64,000 bases of DNA from Chondrosia reniformis (GCA_947172415.1 OX359192.1:1366501-1430500); one strand, 5' to 3'; shown: positions 9,650 through 20,879, numbered from the stretch's first letter. Numbers and translations are program-made. The notes: generated by a model from the sequence alone, not told the origin.

Positions 9650-12600
9650 ATGGAGTTTCAGGTGAGAAGAGGTAGAACTTTCTGTTTGGCCATCTTTTTG
9701 GTATCCCTGTTGGTCTGCTACGCTATCGAACCCAACAATGAGCCGCCTGCAGCTAACAAGAGGGGCAGAGATAAGAGGTGCGCTATGGCTGAAAATCCCG
9801 ATGATAGCTCATCCGATCGCCACCTGGTAGATGGCACCCTTGGTATAGATGTGTCTACACCCGTGAGTGTGGCTACATTTCAGTGTTTGAAGACGGAAAA
9901 TATACAACATGTAATCGTCCGAGCTTACCGAAGCAATGGTTAGTTGATCATGAATTATTTATAATTGAACCATAGATTATCTATACTACGTAACGTTACG
10001 TAGTATAATCTATGATTGAACGTGTTACAGTTGTACACAAAATCTAGTAATATTTCGATCATTCAGCAGGCGGTTTCGACCATTCGGAAGGCGGATTCGA
10101 TCATTCGGCAGACGGTTGTGATTTTCAATCGTTCGGTAGGCTGTTTTAAAAAATGTGTTTCTCAGGGACATCGCTTTGATTATTCAGCATCGATACCTGC
10201 ATGATAAAGGATCTGAGTGTGCTATTTATAGAGTATGTGTACAGTTTCTAGCAAAGCTACATCAGTTGTCCTTATCAATTGAATCAAAAGAAGAGTCTAA
10301 AGGGAAAATGGGCGAAAACTAAAAAGCGGACCAAACCGGACCAGCGGACCTAACCAGAACTGGGTCCGCATGACTAAAAGACGGACCCAACCCACATCAA
10401 TCGATAACATTATTTGAGTTGTGTATTAATAGACTATATATATATACAGAAACGGTAAACTTCGCCAGTTTAATAACAATCACGTACGTATACGTACACA
10501 TAACGGTATACATCCATCGCGAGTTAACAGTATATATAGTAATAAATCCTTACTGTTTAATACTAGGCAGATGATGATCATCGTGGGGGCGAGCCTGAGC
10601 GTGATGGCGCAATCTGCAAAATGGAGGGAAATGCTCGTCGGAACTACATATCGTATCTATGGTCGGAGTTGTGTACTTGTCACGCAGTGTAGCTATGTGG
10701 ATGTGTTAAGTCGTAGTGCAGTATCTCTCTCTACGCTGGATAGGGCAGCGCGCCGAGCCCTGTGTCGCTGTCGCCGCCGGCGCAACCGTTCTCCTCTCTG
10801 TTCATCAGTCTCCGCTGCGCGCCGGTCCCTGTCTCGCTCTCTTCTCCGCCGTAGTCGTTCCTCTTTATCATCTAGCGAGTCGGAATGACCGAATGCGGTA
10901 TGATACTCCGCGGGATTCATGCTAGCTCGCTAGTCAGGCAATCTCATGGCTCTTCGCACAATGTAGGCTAGTGACGGTAGCTACAGCAACTGAAACGTGT
11001 GAAGCTGCGTGGTTAATCAACACAGTGTGCGTGCCCATTGTGCTAGCTGGCTGCGCCCGTGCGAATGAGCAAATAGAACTGTACGGCATGACGTACGGCA
11101 CATATACACATACAGACACCGGAAGCGTACTCATCGTAAGTGTGGGGCTCGCTCAGGCTCGCCCCAATAACGTATTTATAAAAATCTTCGAGAAAATGAT
11201 ATAAAAATAAGTTAAGATGAATATAAGGTAAAAACTGTAAAGTTATAGATGATAAAAATGTAAAGTTATAGATGATAAAAATGTAAAGTTATAGATGATA
11301 TAAAAAATGTTTTACATGCATGGGGCCAGCTATAAACACAGAGACTGTCCAAAGCACACAACAATCATAAAGTATCTATACAGAAGTAGGCAGCCATCAT
11401 CCTATTGCAGCATATATTTGAGATTGAGTGTAGCTGGTCATAGTATTAAATGTTGATATCGGAACACCTCTAGCTAAAATTATTTCTACATGGGACCAGA
11501 AAAGCTGTTCTCCTCCGCCAATTAAGACACTGACAGGATTCTAATATTTTTTTATGCAGCATAAATAAATATTGATTACAAGTGTATATATACGTAATGT
11601 GTGCATTATCTGTTTACATCTATATAGTCACTTATTATGTACAATGTATATATATTCTCAGGACAAGTGGATTCTAATGCACGGAGTACAGTTAGTAATG
11701 CAATTGCAGCTAAAATTTCTGAAGTGGACATTTACATGTATCCATCCCTGGGTAAATCAGCTAGTTTGCAGGTCAATGAAACAGTGGAATATATGACAGG
11801 TATAACGTATGGAAAAATTTGGCTAGATATTGAGGTAAAGCAATCATTTGGGAGCATTATACAATTTCTGTATTTCAAGTCAAGCATGAATGTGTTAATT
11901 GTTTAGGGAGGATGGAATAATTTAAAAGTAACAAATCAACAATTCTTTGAGGAATTATTGAATGCTTCCAATGTTAGTTAACTTTATATTTATATGTAAT
12001 TATATATAGGTTCAATATATATTCATCTTGATAGATGTACATGCCAGCAGGGACTAGTGTAGCTGTATACACTAGCAAAAATTCTTGGAATACAATTATG
12101 GGACATGGTTATACTGGAGGATCCAGTTATCAGTTATGGTAGTAATACATAAATATATACCTTTAATACACATAGTAAATTTAAATAATGCAAAACAAAA
12201 TTAATGTAATGTGCGTGCTCGATCCCTGCTTTTTTATATAATTGATTGTACTGAAAAGGCATGACATTGGTACAGGCCTTGGAGGTGCCCCTGCTGCTGC
12301 CATATTTCCCCTCTGGATAGCAAACTGAAATTCTCCGGAGTAGATACTGATGTGAAAGCGGCTCTCATGTCTTCTGTCTCAGTTGATTTCCAATCTCATT
12401 AAAAATAGCGTTCCTGGTCCAAAAACAAAATGGTGGCTCCTTTTAATATAGGCTAATACTTGGCCTTCTTATTGGCTTATACTTGCTCTGCAGCTGCACC
12501 AGCTCTGCATGTTGTTGATAGAAGGTGGGAAGGGACAAATGTGTCTGGGCAGGTGGCATCCCAAACTAGCTATAGTGCCTCCCCACATGTATTATTTATG

Positions 12601-15490
12601 AAATAAGGGAGTTAGTTTGCACTAAGCCCTGCATGGGCATAGGCTATATATTATTATTATTATTATCAATTATTATTATTATTAATTTGCCACATGCTCA
12701 CCAGCACTAGGGCCAAACTGCCAAACTGCCCTATGAGGCACAAACAACACCAATAAAAAACAAATGTAGTAATACAATAGTACATAAACTCAACAGTCAG
12801 TTCAGCAACAACAAAAGGAGGCAATTGCAATTGCTTCATAACTAAAACCGAGCAGTCCACATCTTCATAATGCTCTTCAGTATTGACAAATGCTGGCATC
12901 CCTTGTCCAGAACTAGAACTAATTATATAACTTATCGTCTTCGCACAGATTGTCAAAATTATTGGCTATTTGCCTCATTGCCTGTAAGAGAGGCTGACGT
13001 TCGGTGCACCATGCATTACACTCAAACAGCCAATGGGTAACATCCTCCACCTTCCCTGCCTGACACTCCCGATATGTCCTCTCTTCTCTCTGAAGCCCCC
13101 GCCACCGTTCACTCTCAATCATGAGAGGGCTGTCCCACCTCTCAACATCACCATCACTCATCTGTGACTCTTGCTGGCCACGTCCAAGCACCGTGATTCA
13201 CCACCATTCTCCTTAAGCAGCCGCATAATTGCCAACTTCAGTTTGGTACTAAGCTCACCTGACCATTCCTCTTCAATCATCCTCCTTGCACAAGTCTCTA
13301 ACATTGCCCTGATTTCTCCACTAGATAGACCATGTACCTCCTCAGCTCCTCAGCTCCAACACCACACCACACCACACCACACCACACCACACCACCCAAA
13401 GGACTTGAGACACTCCCGCAGTTTCATAATCCATGACCCTCCACACTCCATTGCTTCCAATGCAGCTACCCTCAGAATCATCCCTTCATACAATGGACTT
13501 GACAACACTTTAAACCAGAATGCAACACATCTGACCCTCGCTACCAAACAACAGGAAAAGTATCAGCCTCCATCAGCAATGATCCCCTTGGGTGGCGTAG
13601 ACCCACACCGAAAAAGATACGCAGTGCCCGTAGCTGGATCTGACTCAACCCCTTCAACTTATGGTGGCAGCCCCAAATCTCTGCTCCATACAATAATACA
13701 GACTGCACCAGTGACTGCATCAACTAAATAAAAGATCTGCCATTCACCTCTCCCATTGACTCCCGACACTTCCGCCCGCATCCATGCACCCAATGCCTGT
13801 GATCCTGACTTCACCCGATGCTCCACCATACTAGAACAGTCCATGGAACTCATTTACCATGCATGCAACACAAATACTTGTAGGTAGAAACAAAAGGGAT
13901 TTCATCCTCACCAATATTGAAAGTGTCAGAACATCTATCCGTACGTCTTTTCCTCATGTGCATCTTAGCACTCTTCTCTGCATTAATCTCTACAAACCAT
14001 TTCTCACACCAAGCTTGTAAGCACTGTAGACTCCTTTTCATATCCTCTGCATTCTCTGCCAACAAGGCTGTGTCATCCGCAAACAGCAGGCTAGACACCA
14101 TCCTTCCTCCACACAAAACCCCACAATCCCTGCGCTTCAACTCTGACACCAAGCTATTTATGTACAGGGAAAACAGAAGCGGAGACATCCTTGACGCAAA
14201 CCTTTAGTCACTGCAAATTCCTCACCTAATCGGTCATCAATTCTCACCTGAGCCACAATGCAGAACATCTATCCGTACAGACCCTTCAAGAATGCCAGAA
14301 AATGCCCACCAACACCATAGTGCCTCAGGCAGTCCCACAACTTCACCCTGTCCACACGATCATATGCTTTCTTGAAATTAATTAGCTATTATCATTCCAC
14401 TAGACTTCTTGGCCACCATGGATTGACCGATCAACAGCAGCGACAAGATCTGATCTCTGCAACCCCTACTCCTACGAAAACCACCTTGCTCATAAACCAA
14501 AATCTCTTCAGCTTCCAAAAAGCTGGCCAGCCGATTGTTCAGGACCACACACATGATCTTACCAACCAAGGAGGTCAAGGATATGCCTCTGAAGTCATTG
14601 GTGCTGCAGACTCCTTTCACTCTCCCCTTTGGGATTGGCACAATAATGGAATGTTTCCATAAGGAGGGAACAACTCCAAACTTCCAACAAACATTGAACA
14701 AATTCACCCACACATCGCTTAAAGCCTCCACATCCATCATCTCTACAGAGATATCCCTACCCGGAGACTTCCTTCTCTTAGCTCTACCCAATGCCCACAT
14801 CACCTCTTCTCAGGTAAGTTTATCATCCAATCCTAGGCTACTCCACTGCTCACCCTGTTTACTTCACTACATACACTAGGTTCAGAGCAACCAGCTGGTG
14901 ACTCCTTCCCACCTTGCAATACCTCCCTGAAGTGTTCACTCCAGACTTTTACAGCCTCTTCACCAGATTGCACTACACCATTGATGTCACAATATATAGA
15001 GATAATCACTGGAAATTATTACGCCAACCAGCCAAGTGGCTAAATTAAGTTTTATATTAGCTGTATGGGGGACTAAAGTCCGATTAATGACAACCAGTGA
15101 TCGCCTCCCAGTCAGCATCCAAGATCACTGCAGCTGGTTGTATAAGATCTAAATGTAGATTTATAAATTTAAAATTAGTGACAGGTGACCATATGCATGG
15201 GTAACTACAAAATATTAAATATAAATGAAAATTATATAGTATTTCATTATGTTTAAATGTATGCTATGATAATTACTAATATTACTAAAATAGGTATCCA
15301 CACTATGACAATGATCCATCGTTCAGTGACTTTCAAGCATTTGGAGGTTGGACAGTCCCCTTTATGAAGCAATATGAAGCTAATGTTAATCTCTGTGGTA
15401 TGTGCCCTTTTACCGAATTCAAATCAGTGGCTAATTATGTTGCTATCGTATTTATTAGGTGCAAACGTTGATAGAAATTGGAGACCCTAG
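9650..15490 (+). CDS. GH25 lysozyme (protist/nematode LYS type), intact copy 1, with chimeric N-terminus
   Basis: Exons 9650-9938, 11662-11834, 11907-11972, 12035-12138, 15294-15397 and 15459-15490 join in phase (768 nt, 255 residues). Order of segments: basic N-terminus and hydrophobic run (about residues 1-25, [15 protein letters not shown]), linker with [23 protein letters not shown] (first catalytic Asp), [25 protein letters not shown] (the DxE catalytic pair), [43 protein letters not shown] and a terminal VDRNWRP. This matches the GH25 lysozymes typified by C. elegans lys-1-like proteins, which cleave peptidoglycan and act in antibacterial defence or digestion. The N-terminal 43 or so residues match GXYLT exon 1, not other lysozymes. 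Intron 4 holds a LINE. Start 9650 is the first ATG of the chimeric frame; 9350 is an alternative. Confidence 0.85.
9986..10017. repeat. Palindrome in lysozyme intron 1
   Basis: TACTACGTAACGTTACGTAGTA lies within a larger inverted repeat (ATAGATTAT ... ATAATCTAT). A related palindrome (AGACTACGTTACGTAGTCT, about 20803-20821) lies in the corresponding intron of lysozyme copy 2, so it is an inherited or recurrent structure, possibly the tip of a MITE. Confidence 0.6.
10056..10148 (+). repeat. 21-bp minisatellite, about 4 degenerate copies
   Basis: The unit reads roughly TTCGATCATTCGGCAGGCGGT, repeated with substitutions at 10056-10148 in lysozyme intron 1. Because the period is a multiple of three, an ORF crosses it; I consider it noncoding. 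Confidence 0.65.
10584..11166. mobile_element. Element bounded by inverted GGGGCGAGCCTGAGCG repeats, with an arginine-rich reverse ORF
   Basis: GGGGCGAGCCTGAGCG at 10586-10601 recurs inverted at 11150-11165, enclosing about 580 bp of higher GC than the surroundings. On the minus strand at 10693-10920 an ORF encodes a highly charged repeat ([20 protein letters not shown], then [18 protein letters not shown]). That periodic RRAAET/QR pattern is familiar from N-terminal regions of Helitron-associated and similar transposon proteins. A GGGGCTCGCT...CACCCC hairpin also occurs at about 62.82 kb. This is probably a transposon fragment; the class is uncertain. Confidence 0.45.
11237..11305 (+). repeat. 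23-bp tandem repeat, 3 copies
   Basis: GTAAAGTTATAGATGATAAA plus AAT is repeated three times in lysozyme intron 1. It is noncoding. Confidence 0.75.
11312..11555 (+). repeat. Diverged relative of the satellite-core ORF region, in lysozyme copy 1 intron 1
   Basis: This segment shares long blocks with the 122-codon ORF of the 25-51 kb cores: ATGGGGC, GACTGTCC/GACAGTCC, TTGAGATTGAGTGT, ATATCGGAACACCTCT, TTTCTACATGGGACCAGAAA and CTCCTCCGCCAAT. By eye it is roughly three-quarters identical over about 230 bp. Its frame is broken here. It sits about 100 bp before exon 2, so the core sequence has a single-copy relative in the paralogous intron. Confidence 0.75.
12640..14995 (-). mobile_element. Degraded non-LTR retrotransposon (LINE) in lysozyme intron 4
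   Basis: Minus-strand reading frames give pieces of one reverse transcriptase: [28 protein letters not shown] and [16 protein letters not shown] (about 14.8-14.4 kb), then [12 protein letters not shown] and the catalytic [14 protein letters not shown] (about 14.19-13.85 kb), then [12 protein letters not shown] (about 13.72-13.54 kb) and a C-terminal [20 protein letters not shown] (about 13.19-12.92 kb). The frame is broken several times and the 5' end is missing. The 3' end has a TAA-type microsatellite (about 12647-12685), usual for such elements. The same intron in lysozyme copy 2 lacks the element. Confidence 0.85.
13357..13396. repeat. ACACC microsatellite inside the LINE
   Basis: About eight copies of CACAC/CACCA-type 5-mers (ACACC repeated) lie within the degraded LINE. 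It is a local expansion only. Confidence 0.6.
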
Positions 15491-15499
15491 AACAATTAG

Positions 15500-15830
15500 G
15501 ATTTCCCAGTAGCAGGACACGTAGCTTGGATTTGTATTACGGACTGTTACGATATCGTTATAAGCCATTAATTAAGATGTAGTACTGTATCCTGAACATT
15601 ATATCTGTTAAAAATGGCGGACGTTCGGCTGGCTTTCGTTGCGCCCCACGAGCTTTTTTAAACTCGAAATACTTGTTTCGGAACGTCTCTTACGACGATA
15701 TCGCTAAGCCATTAATTAAAATGTAGTACGTACTGTTACTGTATTTTTCGGAACGTCTCAAATGTTGTCTGATTGCGGGGGTGCATTGAATTGCGGTGCG
15801 TACCTACAACAAGACAGAGTTGGCTCAAAG
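15500..15830. promoter_or_regulatory. Spacer upstream of the GXYLT first-exon copy
   Basis: The right half (about 15690-15830) is nearly identical to 53400-53533, just upstream of the working GXYLT start, including TACAACAAGACAGAGTTGGC before the ATG. It is therefore the duplicated GXYLT 5' flank. No specific promoter motif is assigned. Confidence 0.45.
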
Positions 15831-15925
15831 ATGGAGTTTCGGGTGAGGAGAGGTAGAACTCTGTTTGGCCATCTTTTTGGTATCCCTGTTGGTCTGCTAC
15901 GCTAACAAGAGTGGCAGAGATAACT
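15831..15925 (+). pseudogene. GXYLT first exon, duplicated and decayed
   Basis: It starts ATGGAGTTTCGGGTGAGGAG like the intact exon at 53534. A 2-bp loss after GGTAGAACTC shifts the frame, and the segment that holds the splice donor in the intact copy (TTAGAGAGGTG) is deleted before CGTATATTTTG. No other GXYLT exon follows; instead the sequence runs into GXYLT intron 1 and then DCTN4 intron 6. Confidence 0.8.
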
Positions 15926-16129
15926 CGTATATTTTGTTGTTTACACTTTAATTTATCAGAAGCTGTCTAGCTAAGGGGAGCCATTTTTGAGTAGATTATC
16001 CAATGAGTACTACGCGATCCTTCAATATATTGTTACTGCACGGCTCTCAACCGCAGAATGATTATTCTCACTTTGTATCTCTTAACTGAGCTCCATCTAT
16101 AGCTACATAACTCTACAAGTGTCCTATTG

Positions 16130-16185
16130 TAATTGTACAATTACCACAAACAAGTATAACACAAATTAGCAAAAGATTTTGCTTC
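16130..16185. other. Segmental duplication junction (GXYLT intron 1 / DCTN4 intron 6)
   Basis: Left of about 16130 the sequence follows GXYLT intron 1 (matching up to about 53886). Right of about 16183 it follows DCTN4 intron 6 (from about 2588, GCTTCAACACCCTCATACC). The 50 bp or so between match neither side obviously and may be filler. Confidence 0.75.
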
Positions 16186-18259
16186 AACATCCTCATACCA
16201 TTGCCCACCCTAAGTTTCATTTTGCCGCCTCTGGACCTAAGTTCTGCAAACAGCCCTGAGGACTATGTTGTGTTAGTGTGTACACATATATATGATTGAT
16301 TATGATACTACAATGACCACTATCCCTATTTCTATTTTGTTTATATGTACATGCAGGATCCAATAAAGAATCCAAAATTTAGTCCTCTCAAGTAAGTTGT
16401 TTGCATGTATAAGTTGCATGATGCATATTTCCTGTCCATTATAGAAGTTTTGGATAAAATGGATTGAAGTGTGTAATTATAGTCTCTATTATAGCCAAAG
16501 GCAGTTATAATTCTTTGTGCAATGTCTGATCATGTTTGAAGTGTTCTTCTAATTCTTAGACACTCTCCTGGCACACCTCAAGTAGATCCTCATGCGGTGG
16601 CAGCTGGTGCCTTGGAGGAAGTGGAAGGGTTACCACGGGAACTGTACACAAAACCAGTAGTCCTGGATGATGGTTAGTACTATTTTAGTAAAAGTTGCAG
16701 ATTTTTATTTAATATCTGGACAGAGTATTCTGACCTGTTCAACATTTACCTAGGTATTGGTATTTTCCTGTTTATCCTCCTGAGCAAATTACTGAGATTT
16801 GTAAACAAATGAAAGAGAACTTGTCACTGAAACCGGCTGTCCTGGGTTTGATTGCCAGTGATTGCTCTTAATTTGTTTTTCCCTCTATAAGATGACATAC
16901 GTATGACATGGTTGTGGTTTGATTATCACTTGATTGTACATAATGCCAATAGCTCTATTTAGAGACAGGTGTACTACAGTGTTTACACTGTCTAATGCAA
17001 GCATGCACAGACACTATGTACACTGCCATGTTCTAACATGTAAGATGTCTTATTCTCTCTTATACATTTCTTTCCAGTGTCCACTATTCAGCAGAGACTG
17101 TCACACCCATCCGTCCAGCCCTCTTCAACAATGTAAGTGCTCATGTCTGTGACTTCTATATGGGGCCATCTAATGATAATCATATATTTTGGTGATCTAG
17201 CTATATAGTAATGTTTTGCATTTTTGGAATCCCTCCCCTAGGGATTTTTGGCCCAGATCATTTCCACTAGCTGCTAAGACCTTAAGAAGATGTGGGGTAT
17301 GTGGTACCATTGTATGGCGTACATACATACATACATATGTATAGGAAGTCATTTATTCTGGTTTCTTTTATTTAGACTTGTGATCGTATTCTGTGTAAAT
17401 CAGAATTTAATCCAAAATCTGCAAGATTGAAGTTGCAACTTTTAGCAAGGTGGATATACTAGATTGTACATGATGTATTACACAATTAAGCGACTTGTGA
17501 CTTAAGTATTGTACTGTAAGACTTGTTTGTGTCCCCTACATGTAACTAAGTCAAATGACACACTGTAAAGCCAGCCTCTATGTACTGGTCAAATCACACA
17601 ATAGTGTATCACGTGACCCAGTGGACAAGGAAGAAGAGAAGCCTAACTGTATCCTCATCCAAAGCTCTATAGGTTTGCCCTAAGTCATTAGTCTAAGAAA
17701 CTTGTGTTTCAGTCTATTCTCTTTAACTTTATTAGATAGTTTTTGTGAATATGGTGTTTTAGATTATTCATACAATGTAACATACATATATACTTTAACA
17801 AACTGTCAATTTGGTTTCAACTTCAAAGAAAGTAACTTGCCACATTTATGTTCAGTGAAATGAGGTTTCAGTGAGTATGTTTCTGTACCTGTATCAAAAT
17901 AGCTGTCTTTCACAGGTTTATAGTGCCCCAAATAGCAGTGTGGAGACTCAAGACACTGTCTTTGGAGGGCAAACCCGAGTATAATCTGTGGATCACTAAT
18001 CCAACCACTCATTTTATGAATCTCTCTTTTGAGCAAGTTTCTGACGATGTCATAATTGAGAAAATACAACCCACAAGCAAAGTAAATCCTAATAGTTTTA
18101 GCAGTTACATGCTGTATATACGTACGTACTGCAAGACTAGACATTCTTTATTTTCCAGTCTTCTTAGCAGCGTACTATCACAACCTATACATATGAATAA
18201 TCTAATACACCATTTTCCTACATGCTATGCCCACTCTGTGAAAAAGTTATAGGGAACTA

Positions 18260-18400
18260 AACCAGGTGAGAGCTTTGGATGAAGATACAGGAGTCTTCTC
18301 TTTCTTCTTCTGTTCCACTGGGCCAGACAACTGTTTCTGGGAATACCACCCTTCATCAGTGACCCTGGGAATCTTTTTAATCTTTTGTATGCTGAAGGTC
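18260..18400 (-). mobile_element. PLE terminal remnant in DCTN4 copy 2, intron 12
   Basis: This is the counterpart of the element at 4.63-4.86 kb. It keeps TTGGATGAAGATACAGGAG, the hammerhead and the pre-hammerhead ATTCCCAGGGTCA stretch when read on the minus strand. It has no coding part. Confidence 0.6.
18320..18365 (-). ncRNA. Second hammerhead ribozyme of PLE type
   Basis: On the minus strand: stem I GGGTCA with TGGCCC (one G-T wobble), core CTGATGA, stem II GGG/CCC, GAA, stem III AC-AGTT-GT, then cleavage-site C. All core positions are intact, unlike the paralogous site at 4739-4784 in the complete DCTN4 gene. Confidence 0.7.
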
Positions 18401-20286
18401 CTTCTTGTTAAGCGTGGGTGTAAGTGTATGGTCTAACAGCTATTGTCTATTTCACAAGCCGACCACCTCCCCTTCTCTGCCACATTGAGGCTGATTGAAT
18501 TACATCATGGCCCTACCCAGTCATTGTATGAAAGTATTAGTAATGGGCAGTGATTACGCAAGGTGTCAATTTGACAACCATTGCTAGACCCTAATTTGTC
18601 TCATCACCCATGCAATAGTGAAGCAGGGACTAGCAGCTATTTGACTAGTATGGGTAATGTGCTGTATTGTATTCACGTGTACAAGATCAGTACCTCTGTG
18701 TCTTCATAGTTTGATCTTCCAGATTGTCAGTTTACAATTCCACCAAATGACGATGTCGCTGATGCCCTAGAGACCTCCATAGATGAAACCAATATAGAAC
18801 AGTCAAAGTAAGTGCAGGACCGCTCATTATATTAATACAGATTTCACTGTGTTGTTTGTGTCCAGCTTACAGACCTTGAATCAACTGTATAGAAACTTGG
18901 GTATTCCTATAACTCTATATTGTGTGGCTACTATAGTTTTGGTTTCCATTCTCATCAGTGATTTTTGGAGTGATTTTGTTGTCTAGACAAGCGTTTTAAG
19001 GCCTTTAGTACGTTTGTAATGATTACATAGGAAAGTGAAGTAGTATGTTCAGTGATTTCTTGCTGCATTCCAGATATAAATGTGGCAGGTTAGGTCTATA
19101 GTGAAGCCAGAAGCCTGTGATGCAGGCTTTATATTTATGATATACATCACTCTGCTCTCACAAATATGCTTTCTTTGGAGTTATATTGTACCTTTTCTTT
19201 TCAAGCAATACACGTACAATTCACTTTCAGCTGTGCACATACCGTATAGCTGGACATTTTGGTGGCAAATTTAGTTTGGTGCATGGATTGGCAGTTTCGA
19301 GGGCAATCATCCAATATCTCAACCACCAAACTACACCAAACATAAGAGAAAACTGTCTTGTCAGTAACATCACCAAAATAAAATCTGCCAAATGCCATGC
19401 TTTGGGCAATCCACCAAATATTCTTCCTATACTCTGGTGTTTTGGCAACTATACTGTATAGGTGGAAATAATCTAAATTTCCACCTATATACAGTAGTTG
19501 CCAAAACACCTGAATATATCAACAGTGTTCTATACACAGAAAATGCCCTTGGCTTGTGGCAGTTGTATTTACGTATTTCTTTGTAGTAAGTGTATGGTTA
19601 TTATGTTATGTGATGTAGGTACATATTGAGTAGAAATCCTGGTGAACTGCATGTGAAGCTCAGTGCCAACCCACCCTCTCAAGAGACACAATCGTATAAG
19701 GTTCAGACTAGGCATATTTATTATATATATAAACAAGTCCAATTTAGCACTGTTATCAGTCTGGTATGACAATAATTTAATGTATATTTTACCCACCTTC
19801 TTACTGTATAAATTACATTAAGAACAACATGCAGCTGTTAATACATACTTATGTATATATGCATTTATTCAAGTTACATGTTCTCTTTAATATGCAGTAT
19901 TTCGTTCTATTTGTATCATGTCGGAAAACGTTTCTCTTGTTTACTTTCAATGTAGTTCCTTGTTATGCTGAAATATACAACATCAGATGATGATGATTCT
20001 AACACACATCAGGTAGTAGTGCTGATTAACTCAAACAGCTAATGTGCCAGAGACCAAAGTGCATTGTATAGATTAGAGTTGATTCAGAGTTTATAGTAGA
20101 AAGTTTAAGAAGAAGCCCTTTATTCAATAGTTGCCTTAACAATGTACATTCATAAATCACTATATAGAAAATGCAGTTTATCCAACAATATTGTATTTTG
20201 TTCACATTCACTATAATAATATTATGTTTACTTTGCATTGTGGTTTGTCATGTACGTATAATATATTATATTATCGCCATAAATCA

Positions 20287-20560
20287 ATGGAGTTTCGGGT
20301 GAGGAGAGGCAGACCTCTCTGTTTGGCCATCTTTTTGGTATCCCTGTTGGTCTGCTACGCTAACAAGGGTGGCAGAGATAACTTAGAGAGGTGCATATCT
20401 ATGGCTGAAAATCCCGATGATAGCTCATCCGATCGCCACCTACTGGTAGATGGCATCCTTGGTATAGACGTGTCTACACTCGTGAGTATGGAAACATTTC
20501 AGTGTTTGATGAAGACGGAAAATATACAACATGCAATCGTCCGAGCTTATCGAAGCATTG
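20287..20560 (+). CDS. Lysozyme copy 2, chimeric first exon
   Basis: The exon opens MEFRVRRGRPLCLAIF with a hydrophobic run, then [20 protein letters not shown] and DRHLLVDGILGIDVS with the first GH25 catalytic aspartate, ending RAYRSIG in phase 1 at a GT donor (20561). No exon 2 follows for 31 kb; the next compatible acceptor and exon 2 sequence is at 51763, beyond the satellite array. The codons RC after the GRDNLE stretch cross the position of the GXYLT exon 1 donor (AG|GTGCGT becomes AG GTGCAT here), so the former donor is now coding. Confidence 0.75.
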
Positions 20561-20879
20561 GTTAGTTGATTTAGAAGACAAAACGTGGCTATAGTTAGTG
20601 CAGTTGTACACCTATAGGCCTTCTATAATAGATTTGCTTTATATACTTATTTATATAATTCCTAAATCTAGTTAATTTTTCATACATGTGAATGCTGACA
20701 CCAATCATATAATAATAAATTGTAAAGTAAAGTAAGAGTAAAAATATAGTCTACATCCTGTAATTTTGAATTCTCTTCGATATTAATTTTACCATAGACT
20801 ACGTTACGTAGTCTAGTCTAGATTTTACATATCACAAGGAGAAAAAAGAAGAAAAATGACCCAAGCGTGTTTGGAACTC

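Larger units (their letters stand above)
16357..20042 (+). pseudogene. DCTN4: 5'-truncated second copy of DCTN4 (exons 7-16)
   Basis: Exons equivalent to 7-16 are at 16357-16391, 16560-16672, 17078-17132, 17242-17296, 17376-17449, 17916-18081, 18710-18807, 19074-19088, 19619-19700 and 19956-20042. All lengths equal those of the complete gene, splice dinucleotides are kept, and I see no stop or frameshift. Differences are few (for example AVWRLKT for AVRRLKT, VSTIQQRL for VSTIEQRL). Exons 1-6, which encode the zinc-cysteine N-terminus, and the promoter are absent because the duplication began in intron 6. It is called a pseudogene for lack of a start; a transcript from an upstream promoter is conceivable. 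Confidence 0.85.

Noticed and set aside
13171-13731. 186-codon plus-strand ORF
   Set aside because: It lies antisense to the degraded LINE and includes the ACACC repeat. It is a shadow ORF.
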